Positions 9,203 through 19,922 of a stretch of DNA of 64,000 bases are shown piece by piece. A model generated the notes under the pieces. It did not search any database. It saw only the letters and a program-made list of their open reading frames with translations, and was not told where the DNA came from. Made by a program: the position numbers and the translations under genes. Source of the DNA: Pseudomonadota bacterium. Its GTDB lineage: Bacteria > Pseudomonadota > Gammaproteobacteria > Burkholderiales > Rhodocyclaceae. Position 1 is the first letter of the stretch, and each line of letters begins with the position of its first letter. The DNA lies in the NCBI GenBank assembly GCA_026399515.1, contig JAPLQT010000122.1, positions 62,001 to 126,000 on the forward strand, read 5' to 3'.

Positions 9203-9685
9203 TCAGTGGGGCGGTTTTGGGTCGCGGCCGATGAAGGCGATGGGGAAGACCGCTTCCGGGCCGGCACCCTTGGCCGGCACGTCAAGGTAGTTGGGCATCT
9301 CGGGCGTCGCCGCGCCGGCGGCATTCACCAGCTTGTTGATGAGAACCTGCACCTGCTCGGTCAACCATTCCGGTTCGCAGTACGTCGTCATGAAGCGCAG
9401 CTCGCGAATACTTTCGGGGATGTCGGCGGCCGCGATGCTTTCGTGCGCCGCATAGGCCGAGGAGAAGAACGGGCCGGCGACGAACTGCAAGCGGTAGCCG
9501 CCGGCTTCCCCGGCCTCTTCCGGCAACAGGACGAAGACCCGCGCGCCCTCGGCCCTAGTCTCTTCATCGACGCGGTCGCCGAATATTGGCGTGACGGTAT
9601 AGGCCGCCTCGCCGCTTTGCAGGACATGGGCAACGGCCTCGTCGAAACTTAGGCGGCCATCATCATTGGAAGTCGCTTGGTTCAT
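9203..9685 (-). CDS. Hypothetical protein upstream of a diguanylate cyclase
   Basis: A 160-residue protein I do not recognise. It is acidic, soluble, and rich in short beta-like segments (RVFVLLPEE, YRLQFVAGPFF), with a single Cys in MTTYCEPEWLTEQV and a Pro-rich tail. No signal peptide or membrane segment is visible. The start at 9685 (MNQATS) is chosen because an in-frame ATG at 9742 would add 19 residues of non-conserved look. It precedes the Cache-GGDEF gene by 17 nt on the same strand, so the two are likely co-expressed. A partner role is only inference. Confidence 0.6.
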   Translation of the reverse strand: MNQATSNDDGRLSFDEAVAHVLQSGEAAYTVTPIFGDRVDEETRAEGARVFVLLPEEAGEAGGYRLQFVAGPFFSSAYAAHESIAAADIPESIRELRFMTTYCEPEWLTEQVQVLINKLVNAAGAATPEMPNYLDVPAKGAGPEAVFPIAFIGRDPKPPH

Positions 9686-9780
9686 GGTAACCCTGCCATT
9701 GGGGACTGAGCGAAGGGGATTATAGTCCGCGTGGAGTTGCAAGGATTAGCACGCCGGGCCGTGTTTGTATGGCGAGCCGG

Positions 9781-12700
9781 CTAACCCGTGATCAAGCGGT
9801 CGAACTCGATCAGCGGCAGCGGCCGGCTGAACAGGAAGCCCTGATAGGACTGGCAGCCCAGCCGGGATAGAAAGTCGCGCTGCTCTTCGGTTTCCACACC
9901 TTCGGCGATCACCGACAAACCCATGGTCTGGCTCAAGGCGATGATGGCCTGGGCAATCGCACCGTCGTTGATATCCGTGAACACTTCGCGCACGAAGGAC
10001 TGGTCGATCTTCAACTGGTCCAGCGGCAGGCGCTTGAGGTAGGAGAGCGAGGAATAGCCGGTACCGAAGTCGTCCAGCGAGAACCTCACGCCGATCTCTT
10101 TCAAGGCGGTCATTTTCAAGATGATGTCTTCGATGTCGTGCACCAGCATGCTTTCGGTCAGTTCCAGCTTGAGCTTGTGCGGATTCGCCCCCGTCCGCTC
10201 AAGCACCGCCAGCACATCTTCGACGAAGTCCGGATGGTGGAACTGGCGGGCGCTGACATTCACCGCCAGGCTGAGATGGGCCGTATCCGGCCGCGCCGCC
10301 CAAGCCACCAGTTGGGCACTGGCGGTTGCCAGCACCCAATGCCCCAAGGGCAGAATGAGTCCGGTTTCCTCCGCCAGAGGTATGAACTCGACGGGTGACA
10401 CCATGCCTCGCTGCGGATGCCACCAACGCACCAGCGCCTCGGCCCCGGTCGGACGACCCGCAGCACTGACCTGGACCTGGTAGTAGAGGAGAAACTGTCC
10501 AGCCTGAAGACCGATACGCAGGTCTTCCTCGAGTGCGGCGCGCGCGGTGACGACGGCCTGCATTTCCGGATCGAAGAAGCGCAGCGTATTGCGCCCCGCC
10601 CCCTTGGCCTGGTACATGGCCAGATCGGCCCGTTTCAGCAGTTCATCCACCGTCATTGCGTGATCGTTGAACAAGGTGGCGCCGATGCTCGGGGTGCTAT
10701 GGTGTTCATGACCGGCAAGCGAGTAGGTCACGTTGAGCGTGGCAAGGATTTTCTCGCCGACGGTTTCCGTCTGGGTGGCGGCCTCGCGGGAGTTCTCGCT
10801 GAGATCTTCCAGCATCACGACGAACTCGTCGCCTCCCAGGCGGGCGACGGTGTCGCCCTCGCGGATGCAGGTGGAGAGGCGCTGGGCGACCTGTTGCAGC
10901 AGCAGATCGCCGGTGTCGTGGCCGAGGGTGTCGTTGAGATTCTTGAAATTGTCGAGATCGATGAACAGCAGCGCGCCTTCGCGTCCGCTGCGGGCGCTGG
11001 AAGCCAACGCCTGTTGCAGGCGGTCGAGCAGCAGCCGCCGGTTGGGCAGGCGGGTGAGTGGGTCGTAGAAGGCGAGGTGCTTGATCTCGTCCTCCGCCAC
11101 CTTGCGTGCGGTGATGTCGGTCAGCGTACTGACGTAATGGCTGGTTTCTCCATTGCGTCCCTTCACTGCGGTGATGGTGAGCCATTCCGGATAAACTTCG
11201 CCGTTCTTGCGCCGGTTCCAGATTTCGCCCTGCCATGCGCCGTCGCGCTGAATACTTTCCCACATCGAAGCGTAATAGGCGGCGTCATGGCGACCGGATT
11301 TGGTCAAGCTCGATTTCTGCCCGACGGCTTCCTCGGTGCTGTAACCGGTGATCTCGGTGAAGGCGCGATTGACTTTCAGGATCACTCCGGCGGCATCGGT
11401 GACGAATATGCCTTCCTGGGACTCGAAGGCCGTCGCGGCAATACGCAGTTCCACTTCGGCCTGGCGGTTGGCCGAAATATCGTGAGTCAGACCCAGCAAC
11501 GCAGTGATCAGCCCTTGCGAATTACGCAAGGGTACCGCATAGGTGTGCAGCCAGCGGCGACCGCCCTTGAGTCCTTGGACCTCGAACACCAGGTTGCCCG
11601 ATTCCCCCGCGAATACATCTTGCGTTAGCGCCATGAAGGCATTTCGGTGTTCAGGCATCACCAACTGCTGTACTTTCTGGCCGATGACCTGATCCAGGGA
11701 ATCCGCCTCGATCATCTCCAGTCCGGCCCGGTTCATATGCAACAGGGTGCCGTCTGCCGCCAGTTGTTTAACGCACTCGGGTTCGGTCTCGATGATGGTG
11801 CGCAGTTCCAGTTCGCGCTCGGCCAACTGTTGCTGGGCGCGGCAGCGTTCGGTGATATCGGTGAACATGCCGAAAGAGCCGGCATAACGGCCGTTGCCGT
11901 CGATGATCGGGGTCGCCGATACCTGGACCCTCAGTTCGCTGCCGTCCCTGTGGCGCAAACGTCTTTCATAGCTGCCGACGAGCCCTCGCTGGCGCGACGC
12001 CACCTGCCGTTGATGGTCGTCCAGGTCTTCGGGGAAAAGAAAGTCCTCGAATTGGCGGCCGGTCAACTCGCCGGGATCGTAACCCAGCGTTGCGGCCAGG
12101 CGCGCGTTGATGAAGGTAATGCGGCGATCCGCGTCCAGGGACAGGATGCCTTCATTGGCTGTTTCCATCATCCTGCGATAGCGGGCCTCGCTTTCCTTCA
12201 GCGCTTCTTCCCGTAGCGCCAGGCTTTTCAGCAGGCCGTTGAAGCCGCCGATGAGTTCGCCGATTTCGTCTTGCCTGGTGATCGGCAAAGGCTGTGGGGG
12301 CTGGTCTGAGTCCGAAAGAGCTGCCAGGGTTTTCACGGCGGCGAGCATGGGCGACAACTGGCGTCTTAACATCCACCAGGTCAGACCGCCAGCCAGCAGG
12401 GTCAGGAACAACGTGGCCAGAAACATACGCTCCTGCATCGCCCGAATCGGGGCAAAGACTTCCACGGTGGGCAATGCGACCACCACGATCCAATCCGCCG
12501 CGGGAACCCCCTTGATCGAAGTCAGCACTTCCACCCCCATGGGGTTGACGAAAATGTCGGTACCTTCGTGGCCCAGGATGGCACGGTCGATCCACGAACT
12601 GATACCGGAAGCGGGGAGTGTCTCCATGATCCGGCGCTTGTCGGAGGCGGTGACGATCAGCCGGTGCTGCCGCGCGATCAGCAGATAGCCGCCGGTCTTG

Positions 12701-13320
12701 CCATACTGGCCCTCGGTAACCTTGTCCAGAAAACTGGCCTTGCCCAGATTGACCACTCCCGCCAGGCAACCAATCACCTTGCCCTGAACATCACGAATCG
12801 GCACTGTCATGCCGAAAATCGGCGCTCCCAGCTTCTTGCCCATGACCGGCCGGCCGATCGTGGTTTTCCCCTCCTTGATCGCGGTGGCGACGGTATCGAC
12901 ATCCATGTAATTGATGCCGACACGTCCGGCGGAGGGCGGAAGCTCGGCAATCGCGGTGCCGTCGAGACGATAGGCAAGCACGCCACCGTTGAACGGGCCT
13001 TGAAGGATCAGACGTTGTTCCAGGAGAGTCTGTAGGGCGGCAGGATTGTCCAGAATGGCCGGAGTGATTCTCTCGGCAACTTTTTTCAGCACCAGCAACC
13101 GATCGTCCAGTTCGTCATTGACCTCCCTGGCGACCAAGGACACCGTCGTGAACTGCTGTTCGCCCAGCAGGCGTAGCATATCCTCGCGCAGCATCCGGCT
13201 GGCATAGAACTCCAGCGACCAGATACCGACCAGGAAAATCGCCAGCGTGAAGACGGTCACCCGGGTCTTGAGCGACCGCCGCCAAAGAGGATTAGCCAAG
13301 GCGAAGCGCCGGTCTCTCAT
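9781..13320 (-). CDS. Membrane Cache-HAMP-PAS3-GGDEF-EAL protein (c-di-GMP turnover)
   Basis: A 1179-residue receptor. A transmembrane helix at ~20-42 and a second near 300-320 flank a periplasmic dCache-like sensor. HAMP and three PAS domains follow (roughly 380-490, 505-620, 640-745). The GGDEF domain carries LGGDEFVVML near residue 835 with an RxxD inhibitory site (REGD) five residues upstream. The EAL domain begins with GAEALVRWWHP near residue 960 and keeps DDFGTGYSSLSYLKRLP and LKIDQSFV, so phosphodiesterase activity is expected. Both catalytic signatures look intact, so net activity cannot be predicted. It closely resembles the 7.2-9.2 kb receptor in PAS and GGDEF sequence, suggesting paralogy. 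Confidence 0.93.
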   Translation of the reverse strand: MRDRRFALANPLWRRSLKTRVTVFTLAIFLVGIWSLEFYASRMLREDMLRLLGEQQFTTVSLVAREVNDELDDRLLVLKKVAERITPAILDNPAALQTLLEQRLILQGPFNGGVLAYRLDGTAIAELPPSAGRVGINYMDVDTVATAIKEGKTTIGRPVMGKKLGAPIFGMTVPIRDVQGKVIGCLAGVVNLGKASFLDKVTEGQYGKTGGYLLIARQHRLIVTASDKRRIMETLPASGISSWIDRAILGHEGTDIFVNPMGVEVLTSIKGVPAADWIVVVALPTVEVFAPIRAMQERMFLATLFLTLLAGGLTWWMLRRQLSPMLAAVKTLAALSDSDQPPQPLPITRQDEIGELIGGFNGLLKSLALREEALKESEARYRRMMETANEGILSLDADRRITFINARLAATLGYDPGELTGRQFEDFLFPEDLDDHQRQVASRQRGLVGSYERRLRHRDGSELRVQVSATPIIDGNGRYAGSFGMFTDITERCRAQQQLAERELELRTIIETEPECVKQLAADGTLLHMNRAGLEMIEADSLDQVIGQKVQQLVMPEHRNAFMALTQDVFAGESGNLVFEVQGLKGGRRWLHTYAVPLRNSQGLITALLGLTHDISANRQAEVELRIAATAFESQEGIFVTDAAGVILKVNRAFTEITGYSTEEAVGQKSSLTKSGRHDAAYYASMWESIQRDGAWQGEIWNRRKNGEVYPEWLTITAVKGRNGETSHYVSTLTDITARKVAEDEIKHLAFYDPLTRLPNRRLLLDRLQQALASSARSGREGALLFIDLDNFKNLNDTLGHDTGDLLLQQVAQRLSTCIREGDTVARLGGDEFVVMLEDLSENSREAATQTETVGEKILATLNVTYSLAGHEHHSTPSIGATLFNDHAMTVDELLKRADLAMYQAKGAGRNTLRFFDPEMQAVVTARAALEEDLRIGLQAGQFLLYYQVQVSAAGRPTGAEALVRWWHPQRGMVSPVEFIPLAEETGLILPLGHWVLATASAQLVAWAARPDTAHLSLAVNVSARQFHHPDFVEDVLAVLERTGANPHKLKLELTESMLVHDIEDIILKMTALKEIGVRFSLDDFGTGYSSLSYLKRLPLDQLKIDQSFVREVFTDINDGAIAQAIIALSQTMGLSVIAEGVETEEQRDFLSRLGCQSYQGFLFSRPLPLIEFDRLITG

Positions 13321-13420
13321 GGCAAGTCCGCACGCCCCAGGATGAGTGACGCGACATCGAGCAGGAGTGCCTGCCGGCTTTGATTCCGCGGTAGGTGCCG
13401 GTCATCGTCTGCCTTCCGCC

Positions 13421-16400
13421 TCATAAGATCGGCGCCAGCCACCTTTCGGCTTCGGCGAAGCTCATGTCTTTGCGTTGCGCCCAGTCTTCGAGCTGGTCGC
13501 GGCCGATCCTGGTCACGGCGAAATAATGCGCCTCGGGGTGGGCGAAATAGAAGCCGCTCACTGCCGCGGCCGGCAGCATCGCGTAGCTCTCGGTGAGTTG
13601 GATGCCGGTGTTCCCGGTCGCATCGAGCAAGTCGAACAGCGTGGCTTTCTCGGTGTGATCGGGACAGGCCGGGTAACCCGGCGCGGGACGGATGCCGCGG
13701 TATTTTTCGGCGACCAGGTCGGCAGCAGTGAGTTCTTCATCGGCCGCATAGCCCCAGTATTCCTTGCGCACGCGCCGGTGCAGCCATTCCGCGCAGGCTT
13801 CGGCGAGGCGGTCGGCTAGCGACTTGAGCTTGCGCTCGATGCCGAGACCAGCCGTCACCGCAAAGGCGCCGAGCCAGTCGGGCGCGCCGGCGGGTGCAAC
13901 GAAGTCGGCCAGGCATTGATTCCGCTTGCCGGCCGGCCGCTGGTGTTGCTGGCGCAGGCAACGCAGTGTGGCACGCCTGGCGGTGCGCGTCTCATCGGCA
14001 TAAATCTCGATGTCGTCGCCACTGGCATTCGCCGGAAATAAGCCGAACACGGCATTCACGGTCAGCCACGGGTTTGTCAACTGCGCGGCGACGATCTTCT
14101 CCAGCATCGCCTGGCCATCGCGGAATACTTCGCGTGCGGCCTCCCCGACAATCTCGTCGTCGAGGATTTTTGGATAACTGCCGGTCAGCTCCCAGGTCTG
14201 GAAGAACGGGCTCCAGTCGATGTAGCTTATCAACTCCGCGATATCGATGTCGCGCAGAACCGTGACTCCGGTCATCTTCGGTGCGATAGGCGCGTAGGCT
14301 AGCCGGCTGCGATTGGCGCGCGCCCCCGCCAGCGACACCAGCGGCACGCCCTTCTTGCCGGCATGCTGGGCGCGCAGTTTTTCGTAGTCGGCGGCGACCT
14401 CGGCCTGGTAGCCGGCCGCCTGGTCGTCGGACAACAGCTTGGAGACGACGCCGACGGCGCGCGAGGCGTCCGGCACATATACGACAGGCCCGTCGTAGTT
14501 CGGCGCGATCTTGATGGCGGTGTGGGCGCGGCTGGTGGTGGCACCGCCGATCAAGAGCGGCACCGTGAAACCCTGGCGCTTCATCTCGGCGGCGACGTGG
14601 CTCATCTCCTCCAGCGAGGGAGTGATCAGGCCCGACAGGCCGATGATGTCGGCGTCATGCTGGCGGGCCGCCGCGAGGATCTTGTCGGAAGCCACCATCA
14701 CGCCCAGGTCGAAGACTTCGTAGCCGTTGCAGCCCAGCACCACACCGACGATGTTCTTGCCGATGTCATGGACGTCGCCCTTCACCGTGGCCATCACGAT
14801 GCGGCCCTTGGCCTTGCTGCCTACGCGCAGCTTCTCGGCCTCGATGTAGGGCAACAGGTGCGCCACCGCCTGTTTCATGACGCGCGCCGACTTGACCACC
14901 TGCGGCAGGAACATCTTGCCGGCGCCGAACAAGTCGCCGACCACGTTCATTCCGCCCATCAGCGGCCCTTCGATCACCGCCAGCGGCGGCAGTCCAGCGG
15001 CGACGCTGGCCAGCCGCGCCTCTTCGGTATCGACGACGATCCAGTCGGTGATGCCTTTGACCATCGCGTGAGCGAGGCGATCATTCACCGGCTTGTCGCG
15101 CCAGCTTAAATCTTGCACCTGTTCCCTGGCCGACCCTTTCACCGTCTGGGCAAACTCGACCAGACGCTCGCCGGCATCCGCCGACTTGTTCAGCACCACC
15201 GCTTCGACATGCTCGCGCAGCGCGGGATCGAGTTCGTCATAGACGCCTAGCTGGGCGGCGTTGACGATGCCCATGCTCATGCCGGCCTGGATCGCGTGAT
15301 AGAGGAACACCGTGTGGATCGCCTCGCGCACCGGGTCGTTGCCGCGGAAACTGAAGCTGACATTGGAGACGCCGCCGGAGACCTGGGCATGCGGCAGGTT
15401 CTTTCTGATCCAGCGTGTCGCGTTGATGAAGTCGACGGCGTAGTTGTCGTGCTCCTCGATGCCGGTGGCGATGGCGAAGATGTTCGGATCGAAGATGATG
15501 TCCTCGGCCGGGAAGCCGTCGCCGACCAGCAGTTCGTAAGCGCGTTTGCAGATCCCGGTCTTGCGTTCATAGGTGTCGGCCTGGCCCTGTTCGTCGAAGG
15601 CCATGACGATGGCGGCGGCGCCGTAGCGGCGGATCAGCCGCGCCTGTGCGAGAAACTTTTCCTCGCCTTCCTTGAGCGAGATCGAGTTGACGATGCCCTT
15701 GCCTTGGAGGCACTTCAGCCCCGCTTCGAGCACCTCCCATTTGGAGGAGTCGAGCATGATCGGCACGCGGGCGATGTCGGGTTCGGAAGCGATCAGGTTG
15801 AGGAATTTCACCATCGCCGCCTTGGAATCGAGCATCGCCTCGTCCATGTTGATATCGACGACCTGCGCGCCGGCCTCGACCTGGTTGCGCGCCACCGCCA
15901 CGGCTTCCTCGAACTGGCCGTTTAGGATCAAGCGAGCAAAGGCTTTCGAGCCCGTGACATTGGTGCGCTCACCGACATTGACGAACAGCGATTGCGCGTC
16001 GATGTTGCAGGGCTCCAGTCCGGACAGGCGCAATTTCCTTTCCGGTGCGGCCGGCCGGCGTGGCGCCAGGCCATCCAGCGCCTGGGCGATGGCGCGGATG
16101 TGCTCGGGCGTAGTGCCGCAGCAGCCGCCGGCGATGTTGACGATGCCGGCGCGTTTGCCATCACCCGCCCATTCGCGGATCTCGTCGGCCAGCATCTGCG
16201 GCATCTCGTCATAGCCGCCGAAAGCGTTGGGCAGACCGGCGTTGGGGTGGGCCGAGACGAAGCAGTCGCAGATCTGCGACAGTTCGGCCACATACTGGCG
16301 CAGCTCGGCCGCGCCGAGTGCGCAGTTGAGCCCGAAGGAGAGTGGCTGCGCATGCCGCAGCGAGTTCCAGAAGGCTTCCGTCGTTTGCCCGGAAAGGGTG

Positions 16401-17065
16401 CGGCCGGAGGCGTCGGTGATGGTGCCTGAAATCATCAGCGGCAAGCGCTGCTTTTTTTCGTCGAACAATTGCTCGATGGCGAACAACGCGGCCTTGGCGT
16501 TGAGCGTGTCGAAAATCGTTTCGACCAGCAGCATGTCGGCGCCGCCATCGGCCAGTCCGCGCGCCGCTTCCAGGTAGGTGGCAACCAGTTCGTCGACATG
16601 CACATTGCGGTAGCCGGGGTCATTCACGTCCGGCGAGAGCGAGGCGGTGCGCGAGGTGGGGCCGAGTACGCCGGCGACCCAGCGCGGCTTGGCAGTATCC
16701 TTGGCGGTGAATTCGTCGCAGGCCGCGCGCGCGATCCGCGCACCGGCGACGTTGAGTTCATAGACGACGGACTCCAGGCCGTAGTCGGCCTGGGATATGG
16801 CGGTCGCATTGAAGGTGCCGGTCTCGATGATGTCGGCGCCGGCCGCCAGGTACTTGGCATGGATGGCGCGGATCATTGCCGGCTGGGTCAACAGCAGCAG
16901 GTCGTTGTTGCCCTTGAGATCCTTGGGATGGTCTGCGAAACGCGCGCCGCGGTAATCGCCCTCGGCCAGACCCAGGCGCTGGATCATGGTGCCCATGGCG
17001 CCGTCGAGGATCAGGATGCGGCGGCTCAGAAGGGCGCGGAGTTCTTGACTGCGGTCGGCTTGCAT
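13421..17065 (-). CDS. metH: Cobalamin-dependent methionine synthase
   Basis: A 1214-residue MetH that transfers a methyl group from 5-methyl-THF to homocysteine via methylcobalamin. Domains are in the usual order. The homocysteine-binding module starts at [10 protein letters not shown] (~20) and has its zinc-ligand Cys pair in [10 protein letters not shown] near 315. The pterin-binding module begins at about 355 ([14 protein letters not shown]). The cap and B12 domain has the cobalt-ligand motif GDVHDIGKN near 765. The C-terminal SAM-binding activation domain runs from ~900, ending with [20 protein letters not shown]. No B12 or SAH riboswitch was recognised in the 165 nt upstream. Confidence 0.97.
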   Translation of the reverse strand: MQADRSQELRALLSRRILILDGAMGTMIQRLGLAEGDYRGARFADHPKDLKGNNDLLLLTQPAMIRAIHAKYLAAGADIIETGTFNATAISQADYGLESVVYELNVAGARIARAACDEFTAKDTAKPRWVAGVLGPTSRTASLSPDVNDPGYRNVHVDELVATYLEAARGLADGGADMLLVETIFDTLNAKAALFAIEQLFDEKKQRLPLMISGTITDASGRTLSGQTTEAFWNSLRHAQPLSFGLNCALGAAELRQYVAELSQICDCFVSAHPNAGLPNAFGGYDEMPQMLADEIREWAGDGKRAGIVNIAGGCCGTTPEHIRAIAQALDGLAPRRPAAPERKLRLSGLEPCNIDAQSLFVNVGERTNVTGSKAFARLILNGQFEEAVAVARNQVEAGAQVVDINMDEAMLDSKAAMVKFLNLIASEPDIARVPIMLDSSKWEVLEAGLKCLQGKGIVNSISLKEGEEKFLAQARLIRRYGAAAIVMAFDEQGQADTYERKTGICKRAYELLVGDGFPAEDIIFDPNIFAIATGIEEHDNYAVDFINATRWIRKNLPHAQVSGGVSNVSFSFRGNDPVREAIHTVFLYHAIQAGMSMGIVNAAQLGVYDELDPALREHVEAVVLNKSADAGERLVEFAQTVKGSAREQVQDLSWRDKPVNDRLAHAMVKGITDWIVVDTEEARLASVAAGLPPLAVIEGPLMGGMNVVGDLFGAGKMFLPQVVKSARVMKQAVAHLLPYIEAEKLRVGSKAKGRIVMATVKGDVHDIGKNIVGVVLGCNGYEVFDLGVMVASDKILAAARQHDADIIGLSGLITPSLEEMSHVAAEMKRQGFTVPLLIGGATTSRAHTAIKIAPNYDGPVVYVPDASRAVGVVSKLLSDDQAAGYQAEVAADYEKLRAQHAGKKGVPLVSLAGARANRSRLAYAPIAPKMTGVTVLRDIDIAELISYIDWSPFFQTWELTGSYPKILDDEIVGEAAREVFRDGQAMLEKIVAAQLTNPWLTVNAVFGLFPANASGDDIEIYADETRTARRATLRCLRQQHQRPAGKRNQCLADFVAPAGAPDWLGAFAVTAGLGIERKLKSLADRLAEACAEWLHRRVRKEYWGYAADEELTAADLVAEKYRGIRPAPGYPACPDHTEKATLFDLLDATGNTGIQLTESYAMLPAAAVSGFYFAHPEAHYFAVTRIGRDQLEDWAQRKDMSFAEAERWLAPIL

Positions 17066-17159
17066 GGCGTTGAGGCGTGGACGAATCGGCGCATTTTATC
17101 ACGCGCGATGTCGCGCCCCCGCGCCCCTCCTGGTGATTCGAGGTCATGGGTGCCGGGCT

Positions 17160-17165
17160 TATAAT
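17160..17165 (+). promoter_or_regulatory. Candidate sigma70 -10 box for the MFS gene
   Basis: A perfect TATAAT lies 66 nt before the MFS transporter start. The -35 region at ~17137-17142 (TTCGAG) is a poor match, so the promoter call rests on the -10 alone. Confidence 0.3.
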
Positions 17166-17230
17166 GAATTCCCGAATTGTTTCGATGACCCCGCTCATGA
17201 AACACCTCACAGCGAAACACAAACTGGCAC

Positions 17231-18517
17231 ATGAGTGAGTCTGCGCGCGAATTTCCGCCGGCCGCGCTGGCGTGGCTGGTGTGGGGGCTGGGTGCGTTGT
17301 TGTACCTGATCGGTTTCTACCAGCGCGTGGCGCCGGCCGTGATCACCGATCAGTTGATGGCGGAATTCGCCATTGGTGCCGCGGCGCTCGGCAATCTCTC
17401 GGGTTTCTATTTCTATTCCTACGTGGCGATGCAGATTCCCACCGGCGTCATCGCCGACCGCTGGGGCCCGCGCCGCCTGCTGACGCTGGGGGCGGGCGTG
17501 GCGGCGCTCGGCACCGCGCTGTTCGCTGGCGCCACCAGCCTGTGGTGGGCCAATGCCGGTCGGCTGTTGATCGGGGCCTCGGTGGCGGTGGCCTTCGTTT
17601 CCATGCTCAAGCTGGCCAGCCACTGGTTCGCGCCGCGCCAATATGCGTTGGCGTCCGGCATGGCGTTGCTGACCGGGGTGATTGGCGCGGTGGCAGCGGG
17701 CGTGCCCTTGAGTCTGCTGGTAGACGCGTTCGGCTGGCGCGCGGTGATGGGCGTCTCGGCCGGACTGACGGCGCTGGTGAGCCTCGCCACCTGGTGGTTG
17801 GTGCGCGACGATCCCGCCGAAGCGGGCTATGTCAGCCATTTTCAGGGCACCCATCAACACCACGAGCCGACGCCTATCTTGCGCGGCCTGCTGGAAGTCG
17901 TGAGTTACCGCAATATCTGGATCCTGCTGCTGACGCCGGTCGGCGTGGTCGGCGCCGTCCTGGCTTTCGCCGGCTTGTGGGGCGTGCCCTACCTGCGCCA
18001 GGTGCATGGCCTGGATGCGAAAGCCGCTGCGACCATCACTTCGACACTGCTGGTGGCCTGGGCGCTGGGCGGACCGGTGCTCGGCGCCTGGTCGGAACGC
18101 ATGGGCCGGCGCAAGCCGCTGTATGTGTTGACTACCTTCATCGCAATGGCGGGCTGGGCGGCGATAGTCTTTCTGCCGTTGCCTCTGTGGCTGCTGGTAG
18201 CCGTGCTGGTGCCGGTGGGATTCGCCTCCGGCAACATCACCATCGGCTTCGCCTGCGCCAAGGAATCCTTGCCGCTGCGTTTGACCGGGACGGCATCCGG
18301 CGTCTGCAACATGGGACCGCTGGTGGGCGGCATGCTGTTGCAGCCCGCGGTGGGCTGGGTTCTGGACAGTCACTGGCCAGGCACCCTGGTCAACGGGGCG
18401 CGCACCTATGACGCCGCCGCTTATCAGGCCGGTTTCAGCCTGATCTTTGGTACCGTCGTCGTCTCGACGATCCTGATTTCCTTCCTGCGCGACACCAATT
18501 GCCGACAGGCAGTTTAG
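17231..18517 (+). CDS. MFS transporter
   Basis: A 428-residue major facilitator with 12 hydrophobic segments. The family signature between helices 2 and 3 is seen as GVIADRWGPRRLLTLGAG (~residues 73-90). A related loop occurs in the second half (AWSERMGRRKPLY, ~residue 290). The N-terminal FYQRVAPAVITDQLMAEF resembles organic-anion/hexuronate-type permeases. The substrate is not identifiable. It is divergent from metH (165-nt shared upstream region) and convergent with the Bcr/CflA exporter. Confidence 0.88.
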   Translation: MSESAREFPPAALAWLVWGLGALLYLIGFYQRVAPAVITDQLMAEFAIGAAALGNLSGFYFYSYVAMQIPTGVIADRWGPRRLLTLGAGVAALGTALFAGATSLWWANAGRLLIGASVAVAFVSMLKLASHWFAPRQYALASGMALLTGVIGAVAAGVPLSLLVDAFGWRAVMGVSAGLTALVSLATWWLVRDDPAEAGYVSHFQGTHQHHEPTPILRGLLEVVSYRNIWILLLTPVGVVGAVLAFAGLWGVPYLRQVHGLDAKAAATITSTLLVAWALGGPVLGAWSERMGRRKPLYVLTTFIAMAGWAAIVFLPLPLWLLVAVLVPVGFASGNITIGFACAKESLPLRLTGTASGVCNMGPLVGGMLLQPAVGWVLDSHWPGTLVNGARTYDAAAYQAGFSLIFGTVVVSTILISFLRDTNCRQAV

Positions 18518-18583
18518 CTCGGGCCCGTGCCGAGTTGGAATCAAACATGGGCGCTCCGTCAGGCCCATAAACCCGAGCGCACG

Positions 18584-18646
18584 AACAAGGGGAGACCCTC
18601 CCCTTGTTTATCCCCCGGCTCGGAACAAGGGGGCAAGCCCCCTTGT
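18584..18646. terminator. Two tandem hairpins between convergent MFS genes
   Basis: Hairpin 1 (18584-18608) pairs AACAAGGGGAG with CTCCCCTTGTT around a 3-nt loop, 11 perfect base pairs. Hairpin 2 (18625-18646) pairs ACAAGGGGG with CCCCCTTGT around CAAG. Each is followed by a similar TTTATCCCCC/AAATCCCCC tail, so the two are related copies. Position between two convergent genes suits a bidirectional terminator, but the T-runs are short. They may instead be a REP-like repeat family. Confidence 0.5.
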
Positions 18647-18682
18647 AAATCCCCCAAGAACTGGCACTCCGACGAACCCTGA

Positions 18683-19895
18683 TTAGGCTGGCGCGCGGTA
18701 ATACCACAGCGCGATGGCGAAGACGATCAGTCCCAGCGCCAGAAAACCCGCCATTCCGAAGGCCAGCGTCAGTGGTGTAGCCCACAGCAGCGGCGCCAGC
18801 ACGGCGGCGGTGAGGGCATTGGTGGCGGTCTGCACCACGCCCTGGCAGCTTGAGGCGAGGCCGCGCTTCTCGGGGAACAGGTCGAGCGCCAGCAATTGCA
18901 TGCTGGGCATCGCCATGGCCATGCCGATATTGTAGAAAGGGAAAGGCAGGATGGCCCAGGGCAAGCGCGCCGGCATTAGAAGGTTCATGGCGAGATTGGC
19001 GGCGGCGGCGAGGCTCATGACGATGCAGCCGAGCGCGATGGTGCGGCGCGGGCTGAGTCGTCCCGCCAGTTGTCCGGAGAGGAAGGAACCGATCACCATG
19101 CCGCCGACACCCGGACCGAACAGCCAGCCAAAGCCCTGCGGCGAGATGCCGAGATGCTGGATCAGGAACACCGGCGCCGACAGCACGTAAAGAAACATGG
19201 CGTTGAAATTGAGGGTCATCGATGCCGACAGGCGCATGAATTCGCCGTGGGAAAAAACGCTCACATAGGCGTGCCAGAGATGCACCGGGTGCAGGCTCTG
19301 GCGCTTGTCCGGCGACAGGGTTTCCGGCAGCCAGAGCAGCGTCGCCAGCCACAGCGCCGCGCCGAACAGCGCCATGAAGACGAAGATGCCGTGCCAGTCG
19401 AAGTAGGCGTGGATCCAGCCGCCGATGATGGGTGCGATCGCCGGCGCGATGGCGAACATGATGCTGATGCGCGCCATCAGGCGTTGCGCCGCCGGCCCGT
19501 CGAGCAGGTCGCGGACGATGGCGCGGCTCACCACCATGCCGACGCCGCAGGAAATACCTTGCAAGGCGCGGCCGATCCACAGGTATTCGATGCGCGTGGC
19601 GAAGACGCAGAACAACGAGGACAGTGCATACACAGCCAGCCCGACTAGGATCACCTTGCGCCGGCCGAGTGCGTCCGACAAGGCGCCGTGCCATAACATC
19701 ATGAAGGCGAAGGGCACCATGAAGGCCGTCAGGGTCTGCTGCACTTCGACCTGGCTGGCGCCGAGCGAGGCGCTCATCGCCGGGAAGGCCGGCAAATAAG
19801 TGTCGATCGAAAACGGTCCGATCATCGCCAGCGCCGCCAGCAATGCCGAAAAGCCGCGAGGCGGCGCTGTCAAAGGGGCTACGTGAGCTTTCACG
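18683..19895 (-). CDS. Bcr/CflA family multidrug efflux MFS transporter
   Basis: About 404 residues from the GTG at 19895, with 12 transmembrane segments. Family marks are the first helix and loop IGPFSIDTYLPAFPAM, the motif-A loop WHGALSDALGRRKVILVGL, and RALQGISCGVGMVVSRAIVRDL in helix 4-5. This family exports drugs such as bicyclomycin and chloramphenicol by proton antiport. An ATG at 19969 is also in frame but would overlap comM by 47 nt and add a non-hydrophobic leader, so the GTG is preferred. The start remains uncertain. It lies directly downstream of comM on the same strand. Confidence 0.88.
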
Positions 19896-19922
19896 ATGGA
19901 TGCGCTGAAAGGTGCGGAAAAA

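Noticed and set aside
17066-17230. Cobalamin or SAH riboswitch upstream of metH
   Set aside because: Such elements are common at metH, so I looked for a B12 box and the SAH riboswitch core. Neither was recognised, and the region is only 165 nt shared with a divergent gene.
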